Notes under the pieces: model-generated
The model's database searches: none
What the model was told of the DNA's origin: nothing
The model's input: the letters and a program-made list of their open reading frames with translations, nothing else
Shown here: one piece after another, positions 16,411 through 25,886 of the stretch
Layout: each line of letters opens with the position of its first letter
How positions within the stretch are numbered: the stretch's first letter is position 1
Translations under genes and position numbers: made by a program
Assembly: GCA_910579995.1 (NCBI GenBank)
Contig: CAJTWH010000010.1
Span: forward strand, 39,115 to 103,114
DNA from: an uncultured Muribaculaceae bacterium
Lineage (GTDB): Bacteria; Bacteroidota; Bacteroidia; Bacteroidales; Muribaculaceae
Direction of reading: 5' to 3'
Length of the DNA stretch: 64,000 bases

Positions 16411-18969
16411 ACGCCTGTAGGCGATACGGTCGAGGAACCATTGACGGTCTTCGCGGTCGATGTCTTTATCTCCGAATTGCGACAAGACTTCGGGGAGGCG
16501 GGCGTATGTGTTCTCGAACTCATCAACCACATCCGCAACCGATGAAGGGTCGTAGCCGATAGTGACAAACACAGAGCCGAGCGAGGCAAGGGTGTCGTCG
16601 AATACACGGTTGACATCGCGCTCATCTTTGAAATCGCGCATGGCTTTCACCACACGTTTCATGCGGCCGAGCGAGCCTGCAGCAAGATTCTTGCGGCCGG
16701 CAGGATATACAATCTTCACCTCCTTAGCCTGCGAGCAATCGTGGGCGGGAAGGTCGATGATGAGGCTGAGCTCTTTGGGGTCGTAGGAATAGCTTGCCTC
16801 GCGACCTGCGACAAGCACCGACTGCGGAATGTCGGAGCAGAGCACGCGGATACTGTAGTCGCGCGTGGGCTCCATGCCGGCATAGCTGCCTCGGCGGGGC
16901 GAGATGTTCACAGAAAGGGTGTCGCCGGCGAAAGCAGAGGCGAAATCAGTCCAAGCACACTCGTTCTCGTAGTTTTTGTTGTCGCCGCCATCTTCATACA
17001 TTGTGAAAGCTCCGGCGTCGCCGGGATAGACGGTGAGTTCTACGGGGGCGTTGTTGTCGCGGAGATTGCGCAGGCGACCTTTATGGAAGGGAAGCACCGA
17101 GCCGGCCTTGACGTAGACGGGATATTCGTCGAGAGCGAGCTCACGCTCTATCACCTTGCCACCGTCGAGCAATTCGCCCGAATGTGCCTCATACCATTTA
17201 CCTTCGGGGAGCCATACCTTGAGGGTGGCGTAGCCGTCTTTGCCGGGGGCAGTGACGGGAGCGATCATCATGCGGTCGCCGAACATATATTGGTTGCGGA
17301 ACGAGTATGCCTCCTCGGCCTCGGGATAATCATAGTACATGGGGCGGCACATCGACACGGATGTATCGTGAGCCTCGCGGGCAAGGGTGTAGATATACGG
17401 CGCCATGCGGTAGCGGTTGTTGATGATGTCGGTGAGTATATCGAGAATATCCGATTTGAACACCCAAGGCTCCTTGGCGAGATTCTTGTGCTTTGACGAG
17501 TGAGTGCGCAGCACGGGGCTGTATTCGCCGAACTGCATCCAGCGCACATACATCTCGGGGTCGATATGGTCGATGGCCGAGGCACCGGCTTCTTTCTCAC
17601 TTGCAAACATGTGGCCGCCGATGTCATGGCTCCAGAAGCCGTAGAGTACGTTTGAGGCGGTGCTGTTGAAATAAGGCTGGAAATCAAGCGACTCCCAAGT
17701 GACGTATGCGTCGCCGGAGAAGCCTATCTGATAGCGGTGGTTACCGAGTCCGCCCCAGCGGTGATAGAGCATAGGGCGCTTGTCGGTAAACTTATCCTGC
17801 TGAGAGAAAAATACATAGTTGATCCACCAAGTATTGCTGAGATCCTTAAGCTTGAGGTCGTTGAGATATTGCTGCCAGTCGAGCCACCAGAAGTCAACGC
17901 CTTCTTTTTCCATGGGTGTGAGCACATTGCTGAAAACGCTCTTCATGAAAGTCTTGTCGGAGCCATACCAAGGAATCTCTTTCTTTTCGGCGGGGTCGAG
18001 ACCCATGTCGGCAGCAATCTGGGGATAAGCGACCTCGAAGGGCATGATACCCGAGGCGGGGTGGAGGTTGAGGGTGATCTTGAGGTCTTTCGACTGCAGA
18101 TAGTTGAGGAATTTATCGGGTTGCGGGAAGAGCGCCTTGTTCCAGCTGAAACCGGTCCAAGCACCGCGTTTACCGTCGATGTAGTGCCAGTCCATATCCA
18201 CCACGAGCACATCGAGCGGGATATTGTAGGCCTCCATCTTGTCGATAAGGTCGCGGAGCTCCTGATCGCTGTAGGTCCAGTAGCGGCTCCACCAATATCC
18301 GAAAGTGTAGCGCGGGGGCAGAGGCACTTTGCCGGAGAATACCGAGAAGTCGGAGAGTGCCTTGCGGTAGTCCTTACCGTAGGCCATGAAATACCAGTCC
18401 TGCGCACCGTCGGCCGAGTTGCGCTCCTTTACCCAATCCCAGTCTTCGGAGCCGTCGAATAGATATGATTCCGAGTCGTCGATGAGAGTCCATCCGTCGC
18501 GGGCGAGAATGCCGTCTTCCATCTCGATTTTCTTGTTGTCGGAAAGGGGGCCATGGTATTCGCCGATACATCCGTCGAGAGTGCGGTATGTGCCTTTGAG
18601 ATTTGATTTCTGCTCTATGCCGGGCTTCCATGTGAATTGGAAAGCGCCTTTCACGCCGCTTATACTCATGTTGTCGGCAGTGAACTTGCCGCTGCCTTTG
18701 CGGTAGCGCAGTTTCACTTTGGGAGTGGTGATTTCAATCCAGTTACCGTTTTTGACCTTGTAGGGCACCTCGGGGTAGTCGCGCACAACGGCAACCTGCG
18801 ACTTGTCGTTGACAAATTTACCGTCGGGGGCGTACTCCATACGAATCGAGGCGTCGGTGATTACGGTGAAGCGAACATTGTCGTCGGAATAGGCAATATT
18901 GTCAGCCGCCGAGGCGAGCATTGCGCCAAAGGCGACAGCGGCTGAGAAGAGGGCAATCAATCGTTTCAT
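16405..18969 (-). CDS. GH31 family alpha-glycosidase, exported
   Basis: The product is 854 residues with a signal peptide ending near MLASAAD. The GH31 layout is an N-terminal beta-sandwich (to about 220), a (beta/alpha)8 barrel with nucleophile Asp in WWLDWQQ (about D364) and acid/base Asp in FSGDAYVTWES (about D420), proximal/distal beta domains, and an extra helical tail of about 100 residues (about 755-854) of unknown role. DMDWHYIDG and LNLHPASG are typical of bacterial alpha-glucosidase/alpha-xylosidase/alpha-galactosidase members; substrate cannot be fixed from sequence. It is the last gene of the GH92-DUF4380-GH28-GH78/SGNH-GH31 run, starting 31 bp after the preceding stop across a TTGGTGG-rich spacer. 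Confidence 0.88.
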   Translation of the reverse strand: MKRLIALFSAAVAFGAMLASAADNIAYSDDNVRFTVITDASIRMEYAPDGKFVNDKSQVAVVRDYPEVPYKVKNGNWIEITTPKVKLRYRKGSGKFTADNMSISGVKGAFQFTWKPGIEQKSNLKGTYRTLDGCIGEYHGPLSDNKKIEMEDGILARDGWTLIDDSESYLFDGSEDWDWVKERNSADGAQDWYFMAYGKDYRKALSDFSVFSGKVPLPPRYTFGYWWSRYWTYSDQELRDLIDKMEAYNIPLDVLVVDMDWHYIDGKRGAWTGFSWNKALFPQPDKFLNYLQSKDLKITLNLHPASGIMPFEVAYPQIAADMGLDPAEKKEIPWYGSDKTFMKSVFSNVLTPMEKEGVDFWWLDWQQYLNDLKLKDLSNTWWINYVFFSQQDKFTDKRPMLYHRWGGLGNHRYQIGFSGDAYVTWESLDFQPYFNSTASNVLYGFWSHDIGGHMFASEKEAGASAIDHIDPEMYVRWMQFGEYSPVLRTHSSKHKNLAKEPWVFKSDILDILTDIINNRYRMAPYIYTLAREAHDTSVSMCRPMYYDYPEAEEAYSFRNQYMFGDRMMIAPVTAPGKDGYATLKVWLPEGKWYEAHSGELLDGGKVIERELALDEYPVYVKAGSVLPFHKGRLRNLRDNNAPVELTVYPGDAGAFTMYEDGGDNKNYENECAWTDFASAFAGDTLSVNISPRRGSYAGMEPTRDYSIRVLCSDIPQSVLVAGREASYSYDPKELSLIIDLPAHDCSQAKEVKIVYPAGRKNLAAGSLGRMKRVVKAMRDFKDERDVNRVFDDTLASLGSVFVTIGYDPSSVADVVDEFENTYARLPEVLSQFGDKDIDREDRQWFLDRIAYRRF

Positions 18970-19000
18970 ATTTTTATTGTTGGTTGTTGGTGGTTTGTGG

Positions 19001-21196
19001 TTAGGGGTTGAGTTTGCCGAGGGTAGAGAGGACGAGCGCTTCCATCACATCGTATCCTGCGGCGAGGGGATGTACGCCGTCGGTAGAGTACGCCTCGGGT
19101 AGCGAAGCTCCGTCGGCTGCCACCATGGCAGGATAATAGTCGATATAGGGGATATGATGTCGGCGGGCATAATCTTCGAGACGCTTGTTGAGAGCAGTGA
19201 TACGCGCCGGAGCGTCTTTGACAGCAGGACGCCACCCGAAAGCCGCAGCCGGCAATACCGAGCTCATTATGGGGCGTATGCCATTCTTACGGGCGAGGTC
19301 AACCATGGCAATGATATTAGCAACTGTGAGGTCTTCATCGTAAGAGCCGTCGTTTTCGGCGCAATCATTGGTGCCGGCGTTGATAATCACATATTCGGGT
19401 CTGAGGTCGATGATATCGCGCTTAAATCGCCCGAGCATTTTTGTAGAGGTCTGCCCGCTAATGCCGCGGCCGGCAAACTTGTTGTCGGCGAAGAAGCGTG
19501 GATGTACTCTGAGCCAATTCTCGGTTATCGAATTGCCCATGAATGCGACCTTGCACCAGCGCGCGTTCTGAAAAATCTCAGGATAAGAGCGTATGAAATA
19601 TGTAGGAGTGGCGCTCCAAGCGTGGCAATAGCTGTTGAGAGGATGGAAATCGTAGGGCGAGATGAAATCGTCGGCGGGGTCGTATGCCTCCCAGAAAGTG
19701 TCGGCGCCTTTGTCAACCATTCCACCCCAGTAGTCAACCAAAGCCTTGCGGGCGCGGTCAGGCATACCGCAGTCGATCAGCGACTGGATATAATAGTGGT
19801 AGAGGTAAGGGGTTCCGGGGGTGCATACATCGGGGAGGGTCTCCAGAGCCGCCAAGGCACGCCTGCCTTCTGCCTGAGTGGCTATACCACCGAGAATCAT
19901 CCATATCTGCGAGGCGTATGACACCTGCGGGTCGTTGCGGCCCACGAATACACCGCGCTTCTTATCGTAGAAAGCGGAGCGGGCAGCCTTGCGCATTTTC
20001 TTTGCCAAGGCGGGGATATCGGAAATCTCATCGCGTTTTCCGAGCATGTCGGCAAGCTCGAGAGTCTGATTGAGAGCGAATAGCGCGAGGCCTTGCGCCG
20101 CCACTTCTTTCACGAGGTCTTCCTTCCAATCGAAGAATACCCACCATTCGCTGTCAAGGCGGTCGAAGTCAATCAGCCCGTCGTCGCCGGTATAGTCGCG
20201 CACAATATCGAGCTGACGTTTGGCTACGGGCCAGAGATCGGCTACGGTGGCAGTATCGCCGGTGGCCTTGAGATAGTCGCGGAGGCATGCGTTGAAGAGC
20301 AGAGAGTACTCATAGAGGAATTGCTTCTCCTGCGGGCGTGGCTTGGGCCGCTCCACGACGGTGGCGAGGAGGAAGCCGTTGTCGTCGGCGAGGCCGGCAA
20401 GCAGGTATAGACAGCGCTTGGTAAGGTCGTGGCTTTGGAATGTGCAGTTGTTGGCCATGGCCTCAAGATAAAGGTCGCCGATCCACAGACGACGGTCGCG
20501 CTTGGGTCCGTCTTCATATACAGTCTGCATACACTCGCTGAGAGTGTTGAGGCTCACCCGGTCGATATCGGCTATGACAGGGTCAACCGTTGCCGGGAGA
20601 GGTTCGGGCGAGGCGGCGGCCGACGTGGTGGCCTTGCAGGTCATGTTATGGATATTAAACTCATAGTAAGGCGAATAGGCAAGCAGCTCTATTTTCACGT
20701 ATCTGAATGACAGGCGACGGTCGATGGTAATGGTATCGGGAATCTCAACCATGGTCACAATCTCATCCTGCAGCCAAGCCCGACTCAGTTTGCCGTGGTA
20801 AGGATCGAAAGGCTCAGACACCTCGCAGGGCATTTCGCCGAAAGTGAGCTTGAGGCGCACCGGGCCGTCGGCAACCTTGTCGGTGGTGCGGATACTGAAA
20901 GAGAACGTACCGGTAAGGTGCTTTCCGAAATCCACAATGGCGGTCTTTACCTCGCTGAAAGGGGCGCGGTAGAGCGAGTCAATGCTATAAGCGGGCACGG
21001 CCTTGCGGTGTTGGTAGGCTGTGCTGTCATCGACAATCTCAACGACTCCTACAGGCTCCTGTTCAGACACTGCGAGCCGGGGAGTGCTCTCATCGGCGAT
21101 TGCCAGCCAGCGCTGCCGGTCGGCCTGATAGTAAACATCGGCAGCAGCCGAAAGCATGGCTGCGATGAAGACCGACAAAATCAATAATCTTTTCAT
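19001..21196 (-). CDS. GH78-like alpha-L-rhamnosidase domain fused to SGNH/GDSL esterase
   Basis: The product is 731 residues with a signal peptide (MKRLLILSVFIAAMLSAAAD). Residues ~30-190 are a beta-sandwich. Residues ~200-530 resemble the GH78 (alpha/alpha)6 barrel: EDGPKRDRRLWIGD corresponds to the usual DGP.RD....GD acid region, and HPLNSYCHAWSATPTYFI resembles the barrel end. Residues ~545-731 are an SGNH hydrolase with FMGNSITENW (Ser556), a GISGQTS glycine block, INAGTNDC asparagine block and DGVHP (Asp706, His709). One polypeptide could thus remove rhamnose and an acyl group from the same substrate. Its ATG overlaps the stop of the GH28-like gene by 4 bp. The rhamnosidase part is shorter than most GH78 enzymes and may be divergent. 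Confidence 0.8.
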   Translation of the reverse strand: MKRLLILSVFIAAMLSAAADVYYQADRQRWLAIADESTPRLAVSEQEPVGVVEIVDDSTAYQHRKAVPAYSIDSLYRAPFSEVKTAIVDFGKHLTGTFSFSIRTTDKVADGPVRLKLTFGEMPCEVSEPFDPYHGKLSRAWLQDEIVTMVEIPDTITIDRRLSFRYVKIELLAYSPYYEFNIHNMTCKATTSAAASPEPLPATVDPVIADIDRVSLNTLSECMQTVYEDGPKRDRRLWIGDLYLEAMANNCTFQSHDLTKRCLYLLAGLADDNGFLLATVVERPKPRPQEKQFLYEYSLLFNACLRDYLKATGDTATVADLWPVAKRQLDIVRDYTGDDGLIDFDRLDSEWWVFFDWKEDLVKEVAAQGLALFALNQTLELADMLGKRDEISDIPALAKKMRKAARSAFYDKKRGVFVGRNDPQVSYASQIWMILGGIATQAEGRRALAALETLPDVCTPGTPYLYHYYIQSLIDCGMPDRARKALVDYWGGMVDKGADTFWEAYDPADDFISPYDFHPLNSYCHAWSATPTYFIRSYPEIFQNARWCKVAFMGNSITENWLRVHPRFFADNKFAGRGISGQTSTKMLGRFKRDIIDLRPEYVIINAGTNDCAENDGSYDEDLTVANIIAMVDLARKNGIRPIMSSVLPAAAFGWRPAVKDAPARITALNKRLEDYARRHHIPYIDYYPAMVAADGASLPEAYSTDGVHPLAAGYDVMEALVLSTLGKLNP

Positions 21197-22602
21197 AGTG
21201 CGGTATTGTTGACTGTCACTTTGGCGCTGCGGATATATCTTATCGGCTCCACACCGGCCTTGACAGGATATTTTACATTATCAAAAACAGCCGAGGCCAC
21301 ATTGTCGAAAATAAATACGGGACGGATGTCGCCATCTGCGGCGCATGAGAGAGTGATATTTTCAAAAGTGACATCAAGCACATTATTCACATACCACCCC
21401 CAGCACGGCAGCTCGCGGGCGTCGACGTCGGGTTGGCTTATCGGCATGTCGGCCAGAGAGCGGTCGGCGTTGCCGGCATACTCAATATCTATATCCTTGA
21501 AGGAAACATTTGCGAACTCGCCGCCTTTCCAGCTCTCGATCGACGAGGCATAGCGGTTGACACGAGTAGCCTTGAGGCGCTCCACCCGGATGTCGCGGCC
21601 GTTGTTGCCCTCGTTGAGGATAAACATCAGCGGGTTGTTGACATTATCTACGGTTATGTCGGAAATGGTGACATTGCGGACATCGCCGGGAGCCTTGCCC
21701 CAACCGCCGGGCTGAAGAAGAATTGCCGAGAGCATGTTGGTGCGTCGGAGAGCGCCCGATGTGCGGTGGGGATACTCGCCCGGGCCATGGAAACGGCAGC
21801 CCGACACGGTGAGACCGTCGCAGGGCATAATCATGCGAATACCGTTGCAAGAGGTGTTGATGTCGCAGTCAGAAATCACCATGTCGTGCCAGAAACCTCC
21901 TGCAATGGCGTCGTCGCCGGTGCGGAAAGAGCAGTTGCGTATCTGCACGTGTTCGCCGCCACGGATATGGATTCCATCCCAGCCCTGACTGATGTCAAGA
22001 TTGCTGAAAACGGCATTTTCAATCTCATAGCACATCACGGCATAATTGGAGGCACATTCGATATTTATATCAGAGAGCGAGAAATTACGCGACTCTCCGA
22101 TTATTATAGTGTGCGGGCCACGCATTTTCTCTTCGCCGTTGGGGTCGAAAACGTGGCTGCCGTCGATGGTACCTTCGCCTTCGATGGCGAAGTTGCTGAT
22201 ACCGGCGGCGAGGAGGAGCACTTTATTCCAATTGGCGTCTTTGGAGCTGTTGGCATTGTCGCCGCCTTCACCGCTGTCGTAGCGGCTGAGATCTTTGGAG
22301 GGTATAAAGGATGTATAGTCGGCGGGAGAGTCACTTCCTTTGAGCACAGCCTTCGGCGCGAGGTGCAGGGTGACATTGCTGCGCAATTGCACAGTGCCGC
22401 TGACAAAGACACCCTCGGGAACCGCGACAATGCCGCCGCCCTTGTCAGAGCAATCTTTTATGGCAGCGTTGATGGATTGAGTGTTTATGGTGCGACCGTC
22501 GCCTACAGCGCCGAAGTCTCTGATGTCGACAAGGGCCCGCGGGGCGGCTGCCGCACAGATACCGGCAAACAGAAGCAAGGTGTTGACAGCTATTCGTTTC
22601 AT
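21193..22602 (-). CDS. GH28-like right-handed beta-helix protein (polygalacturonase superfamily)
   Basis: The product is 469 residues with a signal peptide (MKRIAVNTLLLFAGICAAAAP). Pectate-lyase/GH28 beta-helix features run throughout: VDIRDFGAVGDGRTINTQSIN at the N-terminus and repeated asparagine-rich turns. The active-site region reads GWDGIHIRGG / RTGDDAIAGG / TSCNGIRMI. In place of the classical GH28 NTD, DDC and GHG motifs it keeps an Asp pair but has Asn where the conserved His of GHG is expected. It may act on a different uronic-acid or rhamnose linkage, or on non-pectin substrate. It lies 11 bp from the DUF4380 gene and overlaps the next gene by 4 bp. Confidence 0.78.
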   Translation of the reverse strand: MKRIAVNTLLLFAGICAAAAPRALVDIRDFGAVGDGRTINTQSINAAIKDCSDKGGGIVAVPEGVFVSGTVQLRSNVTLHLAPKAVLKGSDSPADYTSFIPSKDLSRYDSGEGGDNANSSKDANWNKVLLLAAGISNFAIEGEGTIDGSHVFDPNGEEKMRGPHTIIIGESRNFSLSDINIECASNYAVMCYEIENAVFSNLDISQGWDGIHIRGGEHVQIRNCSFRTGDDAIAGGFWHDMVISDCDINTSCNGIRMIMPCDGLTVSGCRFHGPGEYPHRTSGALRRTNMLSAILLQPGGWGKAPGDVRNVTISDITVDNVNNPLMFILNEGNNGRDIRVERLKATRVNRYASSIESWKGGEFANVSFKDIDIEYAGNADRSLADMPISQPDVDARELPCWGWYVNNVLDVTFENITLSCAADGDIRPVFIFDNVASAVFDNVKYPVKAGVEPIRYIRSAKVTVNNTAL

Positions 22603-22613
22603 TTGGTTTATTA

Positions 22614-23411
22614 TTATTTCAGGTTAGAATTATCGGCATGTGAGGCAAGCCATATCATAGAATATGAAATGCTCTCTCCGGGGGCTATAGAGCAGAACCG
22701 TCCGTGGGTCTCGAGCTCTACATAGCTTCCTGCCGGAGCGCAGTACACCTCGAGCTCGCCTTGCCCGTCCGGGACTTCCGCTGCCTCGATATCGGGATAG
22801 CAGATTATCAGGTCAACATTCTCACGGCGGTGAGCAAGCCATCCTCCGGTCGCTGAGAAGTATTGTTTCCACGCTTTCTCCTCTTTCAATACATTCTGGT
22901 CAATCCATCGGCAGCCATTGCCCTCTTCAGGGAAAAAGGTGAGGCCGGGGAGCACCCTGAGCACACTCCACGGAGCGAGAGCCATCACACTGTCGGAGAC
23001 ATTGGTGAGCTCATAGCGCACCGACAGAGCCTCAAGCCCGTCGACAGGGCGATATTCTTTGGTGACTTTCAAGCCGCCGGATGAAGCGGGGCTTTCGAGA
23101 CGCAATACGTCGCCTGCGGTGAGAGCGCTGTATTCCACGGTGTCGAACACAGGGTTTTCGGGCCAGAAATTTGCCTGCGGAGAAATCCAGAGCGTAGAGC
23201 CATGAAAGCGGGGATTGACTTCGGGCGAGGTGAGCAGGTCGACACCGCCATAGCTCATGGCGGTCACCCTGCCGGCAAGTGCTGCGTCGACAGCGAGCAC
23301 TAAGCCGCCGTTGCACAAACGGTAGATGTCGCCCTCGGCATGCCAAGGGCTTTGCCCTGACATTGCCAAGGGAATCGCAGCGAAGAGAATTACAGCCCGG
23401 AGCGCTTTCAT
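22614..23411 (-). CDS. DUF4380-type exported galactose-mutarotase-like protein
   Basis: The product is 265 residues with a signal peptide (MKALRAVILFAAIPLAMSGQ). The rest is a beta-sandwich similar to DUF4380/aldose-1-epimerase-like folds: MSYGGVDLLTSPEVN, STLWISPQANFWPENPV and TKEYRPVDGLEALSVRYELTN. These proteins often sit in CAZyme loci and are presumed to bind or convert sugars; no activity is assigned. Its ATG overlaps the GH92 stop (ATGA), so translation is coupled. Recognition of the domain is from memory of the family and not verified. Confidence 0.65.
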   Translation of the reverse strand: MKALRAVILFAAIPLAMSGQSPWHAEGDIYRLCNGGLVLAVDAALAGRVTAMSYGGVDLLTSPEVNPRFHGSTLWISPQANFWPENPVFDTVEYSALTAGDVLRLESPASSGGLKVTKEYRPVDGLEALSVRYELTNVSDSVMALAPWSVLRVLPGLTFFPEEGNGCRWIDQNVLKEEKAWKQYFSATGGWLAHRRENVDLIICYPDIEAAEVPDGQGELEVYCAPAGSYVELETHGRFCSIAPGESISYSMIWLASHADNSNLK

Positions 23412-25651
23412 GAGTGTTCGCTATCCATCTCAAACACCAGAGAGGCACCGCGGGCGAGGTCTTCATCGGTGATAAAGAGTTTGTCGTAAGGTTTGCCGTC
23501 GAGAGTCACGGATTTCACATATATGTTCTCGGGCGACAGATTGCGACATTCCACCGTGAATGTCTTGTCGCCTACATTCATTGCAGCGCGGGGCACCATG
23601 GGGCGACCGAGGGCATAGACTCCCGACGCCGGGTTGACGGGATAGAAGCCCATAGCGCTGAATACATACCAAGCCGACATCTGGCCGCAGTCATCGTTGC
23701 CGCACAGGCCGTCGGGGTCGGCGGTATAGAGAGTGGTCATTATATTGGCGAGCTGCTCCTGAGTCTTATGCGGCTCACCGGCATAATTGTAGAGATACGC
23801 CACGTGGTGGCTTGGCTCGTTGCCGTGGGCATACTGGCCTACAAGGCCTGTGATATCGATGGGCACATCGGCTCCCGACATTGCCGAGGTGCTGCAGAAG
23901 AGGCTGTCGAGAGCCTGCCCGAACTTCTGAGGTCCTCCGTGGAGAGCCATAAGCCCCTCTACATCGTGGGGCACAAAGAATGAGTATTGCCAAGAGTTAC
24001 CCTCTACCCAGTCGCACTCGCCGTAGGAAGAGTAAGTGGGGTCGAACGGGCGGCGGAAAGAGCCGGTGGCAGAGCGGCCGTTCATGAGGCGGTAGTCGGG
24101 ATCGAAATAATTGGCATATCCACCGGCGCGCTTGCTGAAATATTCGTAGTCATCATCGTAGCCGAGGGCTTTGGCCATGCGGGCAATGCACCAGTCGTCG
24201 TAGCAATATTCAAGAGCCGTCGACACCGATTTATTGTATTTATCAAAAGGAATATAGCCATACTTCTTGAGCTCGGCCACACCGAAATCATCCTGCAGGG
24301 CAGAGGTCTTCATGGCGAGGTATGCTCTCTCGGGGTCAAAGCCCTTGCAGCCCTTGAAATAGGCGTCGGTAATTACAGGCACGGCATGGTAGCCTATCAT
24401 GCAGTTAGTCTCGCTTGACCACAGAGGCCATACGGGCAGGAGGCCATACTCATCATAGTGTGCGAGCATGGAGTTGACTATATCGGCGGTAGTGTCGGGA
24501 GCGATCAGAGCAAGAAGAGGATTCTGCGCACGGAAAGTATCCCACAACGACATGACTGTATAGTTTGTGAATCCGTCGGCCTTGTGGATATTCTTGTCGG
24601 CACCGCGATATGAGCCGTCGACATCGTTATAGAGGCACGGAGTGAGCAGCGAGTGATAGAGGGCGGTGTAGAAAATCGTTTTTGTAAGCGAATCGGCGTC
24701 GACGTCGATAGCGGCCAGACGCTCGCTCCATGCCCGGCGCGCTTTGCCATGCAGCTCATCGAAAGAGAGGTCTGCGGCCTCGGCCTCAAGGTTTGCCAAG
24801 GCATTTTCGACACTTACGGCCGAAATGCCTACCTTAATCTCAACGGCCTCACCGGTAGCCGTCTCATAATTGAGTATGGCCTTTATATTGTCGCCGGCGA
24901 TCTTTGAAGTATCAACAATGATATCGTCGGAAATCAGATTGGCGCTCAGGAACGGGCTTGAGAGGCGCATTGCAAAAAACAACTGCTGCTCGCTCCAGTA
25001 TTTTTCGCCGGGCTCACCCCAGCCTTTCGACTTGCGGCTGCCAACGACAGTGGTGCCGTCGAGAATCTCGAGCGAGGTGGCGACAACGGTATCGGTGGTA
25101 TAATGATGAGAGAGGTCTATCATGATATGGGCGCGGCTGTCGGCGGGGAAAGTGTAGCGGTGCACACCGCAGCGGGGGGTAGCCGTGAGCTCGGCAAGGA
25201 TATCATAATCTTTGAGGCGCACACGGTAATAACCGGGCGAGGCGAGTTCGTCGTCGTGGCTGAAACGCGAGCGGTATCCGGCGTCGGGATTATCCGAAGA
25301 CCCGGGCTGCAGCCTCAGGTCGCCGGTAAAAGGCATAACAAGCACATCCATGAGGTCAGAGCGGCCTGTGCCGGAAAGGTGAGTGTGGGAAAATCCGATT
25401 ATCGTGCTGTCGGAATAGTGGTAGCCCGAGCAGCGGTCCCAACCTTCGAGACCGGTATCTGGGCTGAGCTGCACCATACCCATAGGCATGGAGGCACCGG
25501 GGAAAGTGTGGCCGTGGCCACCGGTGCCGATGAACGGATTCACATAATCACAAGGGTCGGCGCCGGCCGGCTTGCTATCCGAACAGGCCGCGGCCGACAT
25601 AGCCAGCAACAGCCCTATTCCAATCTTAACAAGAGATATATTCGTTTTCAC
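23408..25651 (-). CDS. GH92 alpha-mannosidase lipoprotein
   Basis: The product is about 747 residues from a GTG start at 25651, chosen because it gives a compact lipoprotein signal (KTNISLVKIGIGLLLAMSAAAC, lipobox SAAAC). A TTG 45 bp upstream is the only longer option. The mature protein opens with the GH92 signature DYVNPFIGTGGHGHTFPGASMPMGMVQLSPD. It keeps typical GH92 stretches such as GFSHTHLSGTG, WEGNSWQYSFFVPHD and GNDDCGQMSAWYVFSAMGFYPVNP, including the conserved acidic residues expected for calcium-dependent inverting exo-mannosidases. It probably sits on the periplasmic or outer face and trims alpha-mannose from glycans. It heads the second CAZyme operon in the coding order. Confidence 0.9.
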   Translation of the reverse strand: MKTNISLVKIGIGLLLAMSAAACSDSKPAGADPCDYVNPFIGTGGHGHTFPGASMPMGMVQLSPDTGLEGWDRCSGYHYSDSTIIGFSHTHLSGTGRSDLMDVLVMPFTGDLRLQPGSSDNPDAGYRSRFSHDDELASPGYYRVRLKDYDILAELTATPRCGVHRYTFPADSRAHIMIDLSHHYTTDTVVATSLEILDGTTVVGSRKSKGWGEPGEKYWSEQQLFFAMRLSSPFLSANLISDDIIVDTSKIAGDNIKAILNYETATGEAVEIKVGISAVSVENALANLEAEAADLSFDELHGKARRAWSERLAAIDVDADSLTKTIFYTALYHSLLTPCLYNDVDGSYRGADKNIHKADGFTNYTVMSLWDTFRAQNPLLALIAPDTTADIVNSMLAHYDEYGLLPVWPLWSSETNCMIGYHAVPVITDAYFKGCKGFDPERAYLAMKTSALQDDFGVAELKKYGYIPFDKYNKSVSTALEYCYDDWCIARMAKALGYDDDYEYFSKRAGGYANYFDPDYRLMNGRSATGSFRRPFDPTYSSYGECDWVEGNSWQYSFFVPHDVEGLMALHGGPQKFGQALDSLFCSTSAMSGADVPIDITGLVGQYAHGNEPSHHVAYLYNYAGEPHKTQEQLANIMTTLYTADPDGLCGNDDCGQMSAWYVFSAMGFYPVNPASGVYALGRPMVPRAAMNVGDKTFTVECRNLSPENIYVKSVTLDGKPYDKLFITDEDLARGASLVFEMDSEHS

Positions 25652-25715
25652 AATTGCAATTATTAATGTTGTTGGTTTGTTGGCGGTGGTAAGCAATCCA
25701 CACCCGGGAAACTTT

Positions 25716-25875
25716 TAATTATGTTTCGCAAGCGAAACTTGTTTATTTTGAGTTAACAGGTTTAAGGAGTTTAGTTATATATTGGTAAAAATAAACATTT
25801 TAAACTATATAAACTGCGCTGAAAGCGCTTTAAACCTCAAGTTTTCAAATTGCAAGGCAACTTGTGAAACTTGAA
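25716..25875 (-). repeat. full copy of dispersed ~160-bp leader element
   Basis: The reverse complement aligns with 31795-31958 over its whole length. Shared blocks include a CAAGTT...AACTTG inverted pair, the GCGCT-TTC-AGCGC hairpin, GTTTAAA-rich spacers, ATTGGTAAA-type motif, GAGTTTAG and the terminal AAGTTTCGCTTGCGAAACTT-like palindrome. It occupies most of the 235-bp gap upstream of the GH92 gene and has the same orientation to that gene as the other copies have to theirs. No coding potential is evident. Confidence 0.75.
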
Positions 25876-25886
25876 CTTCTGATATT

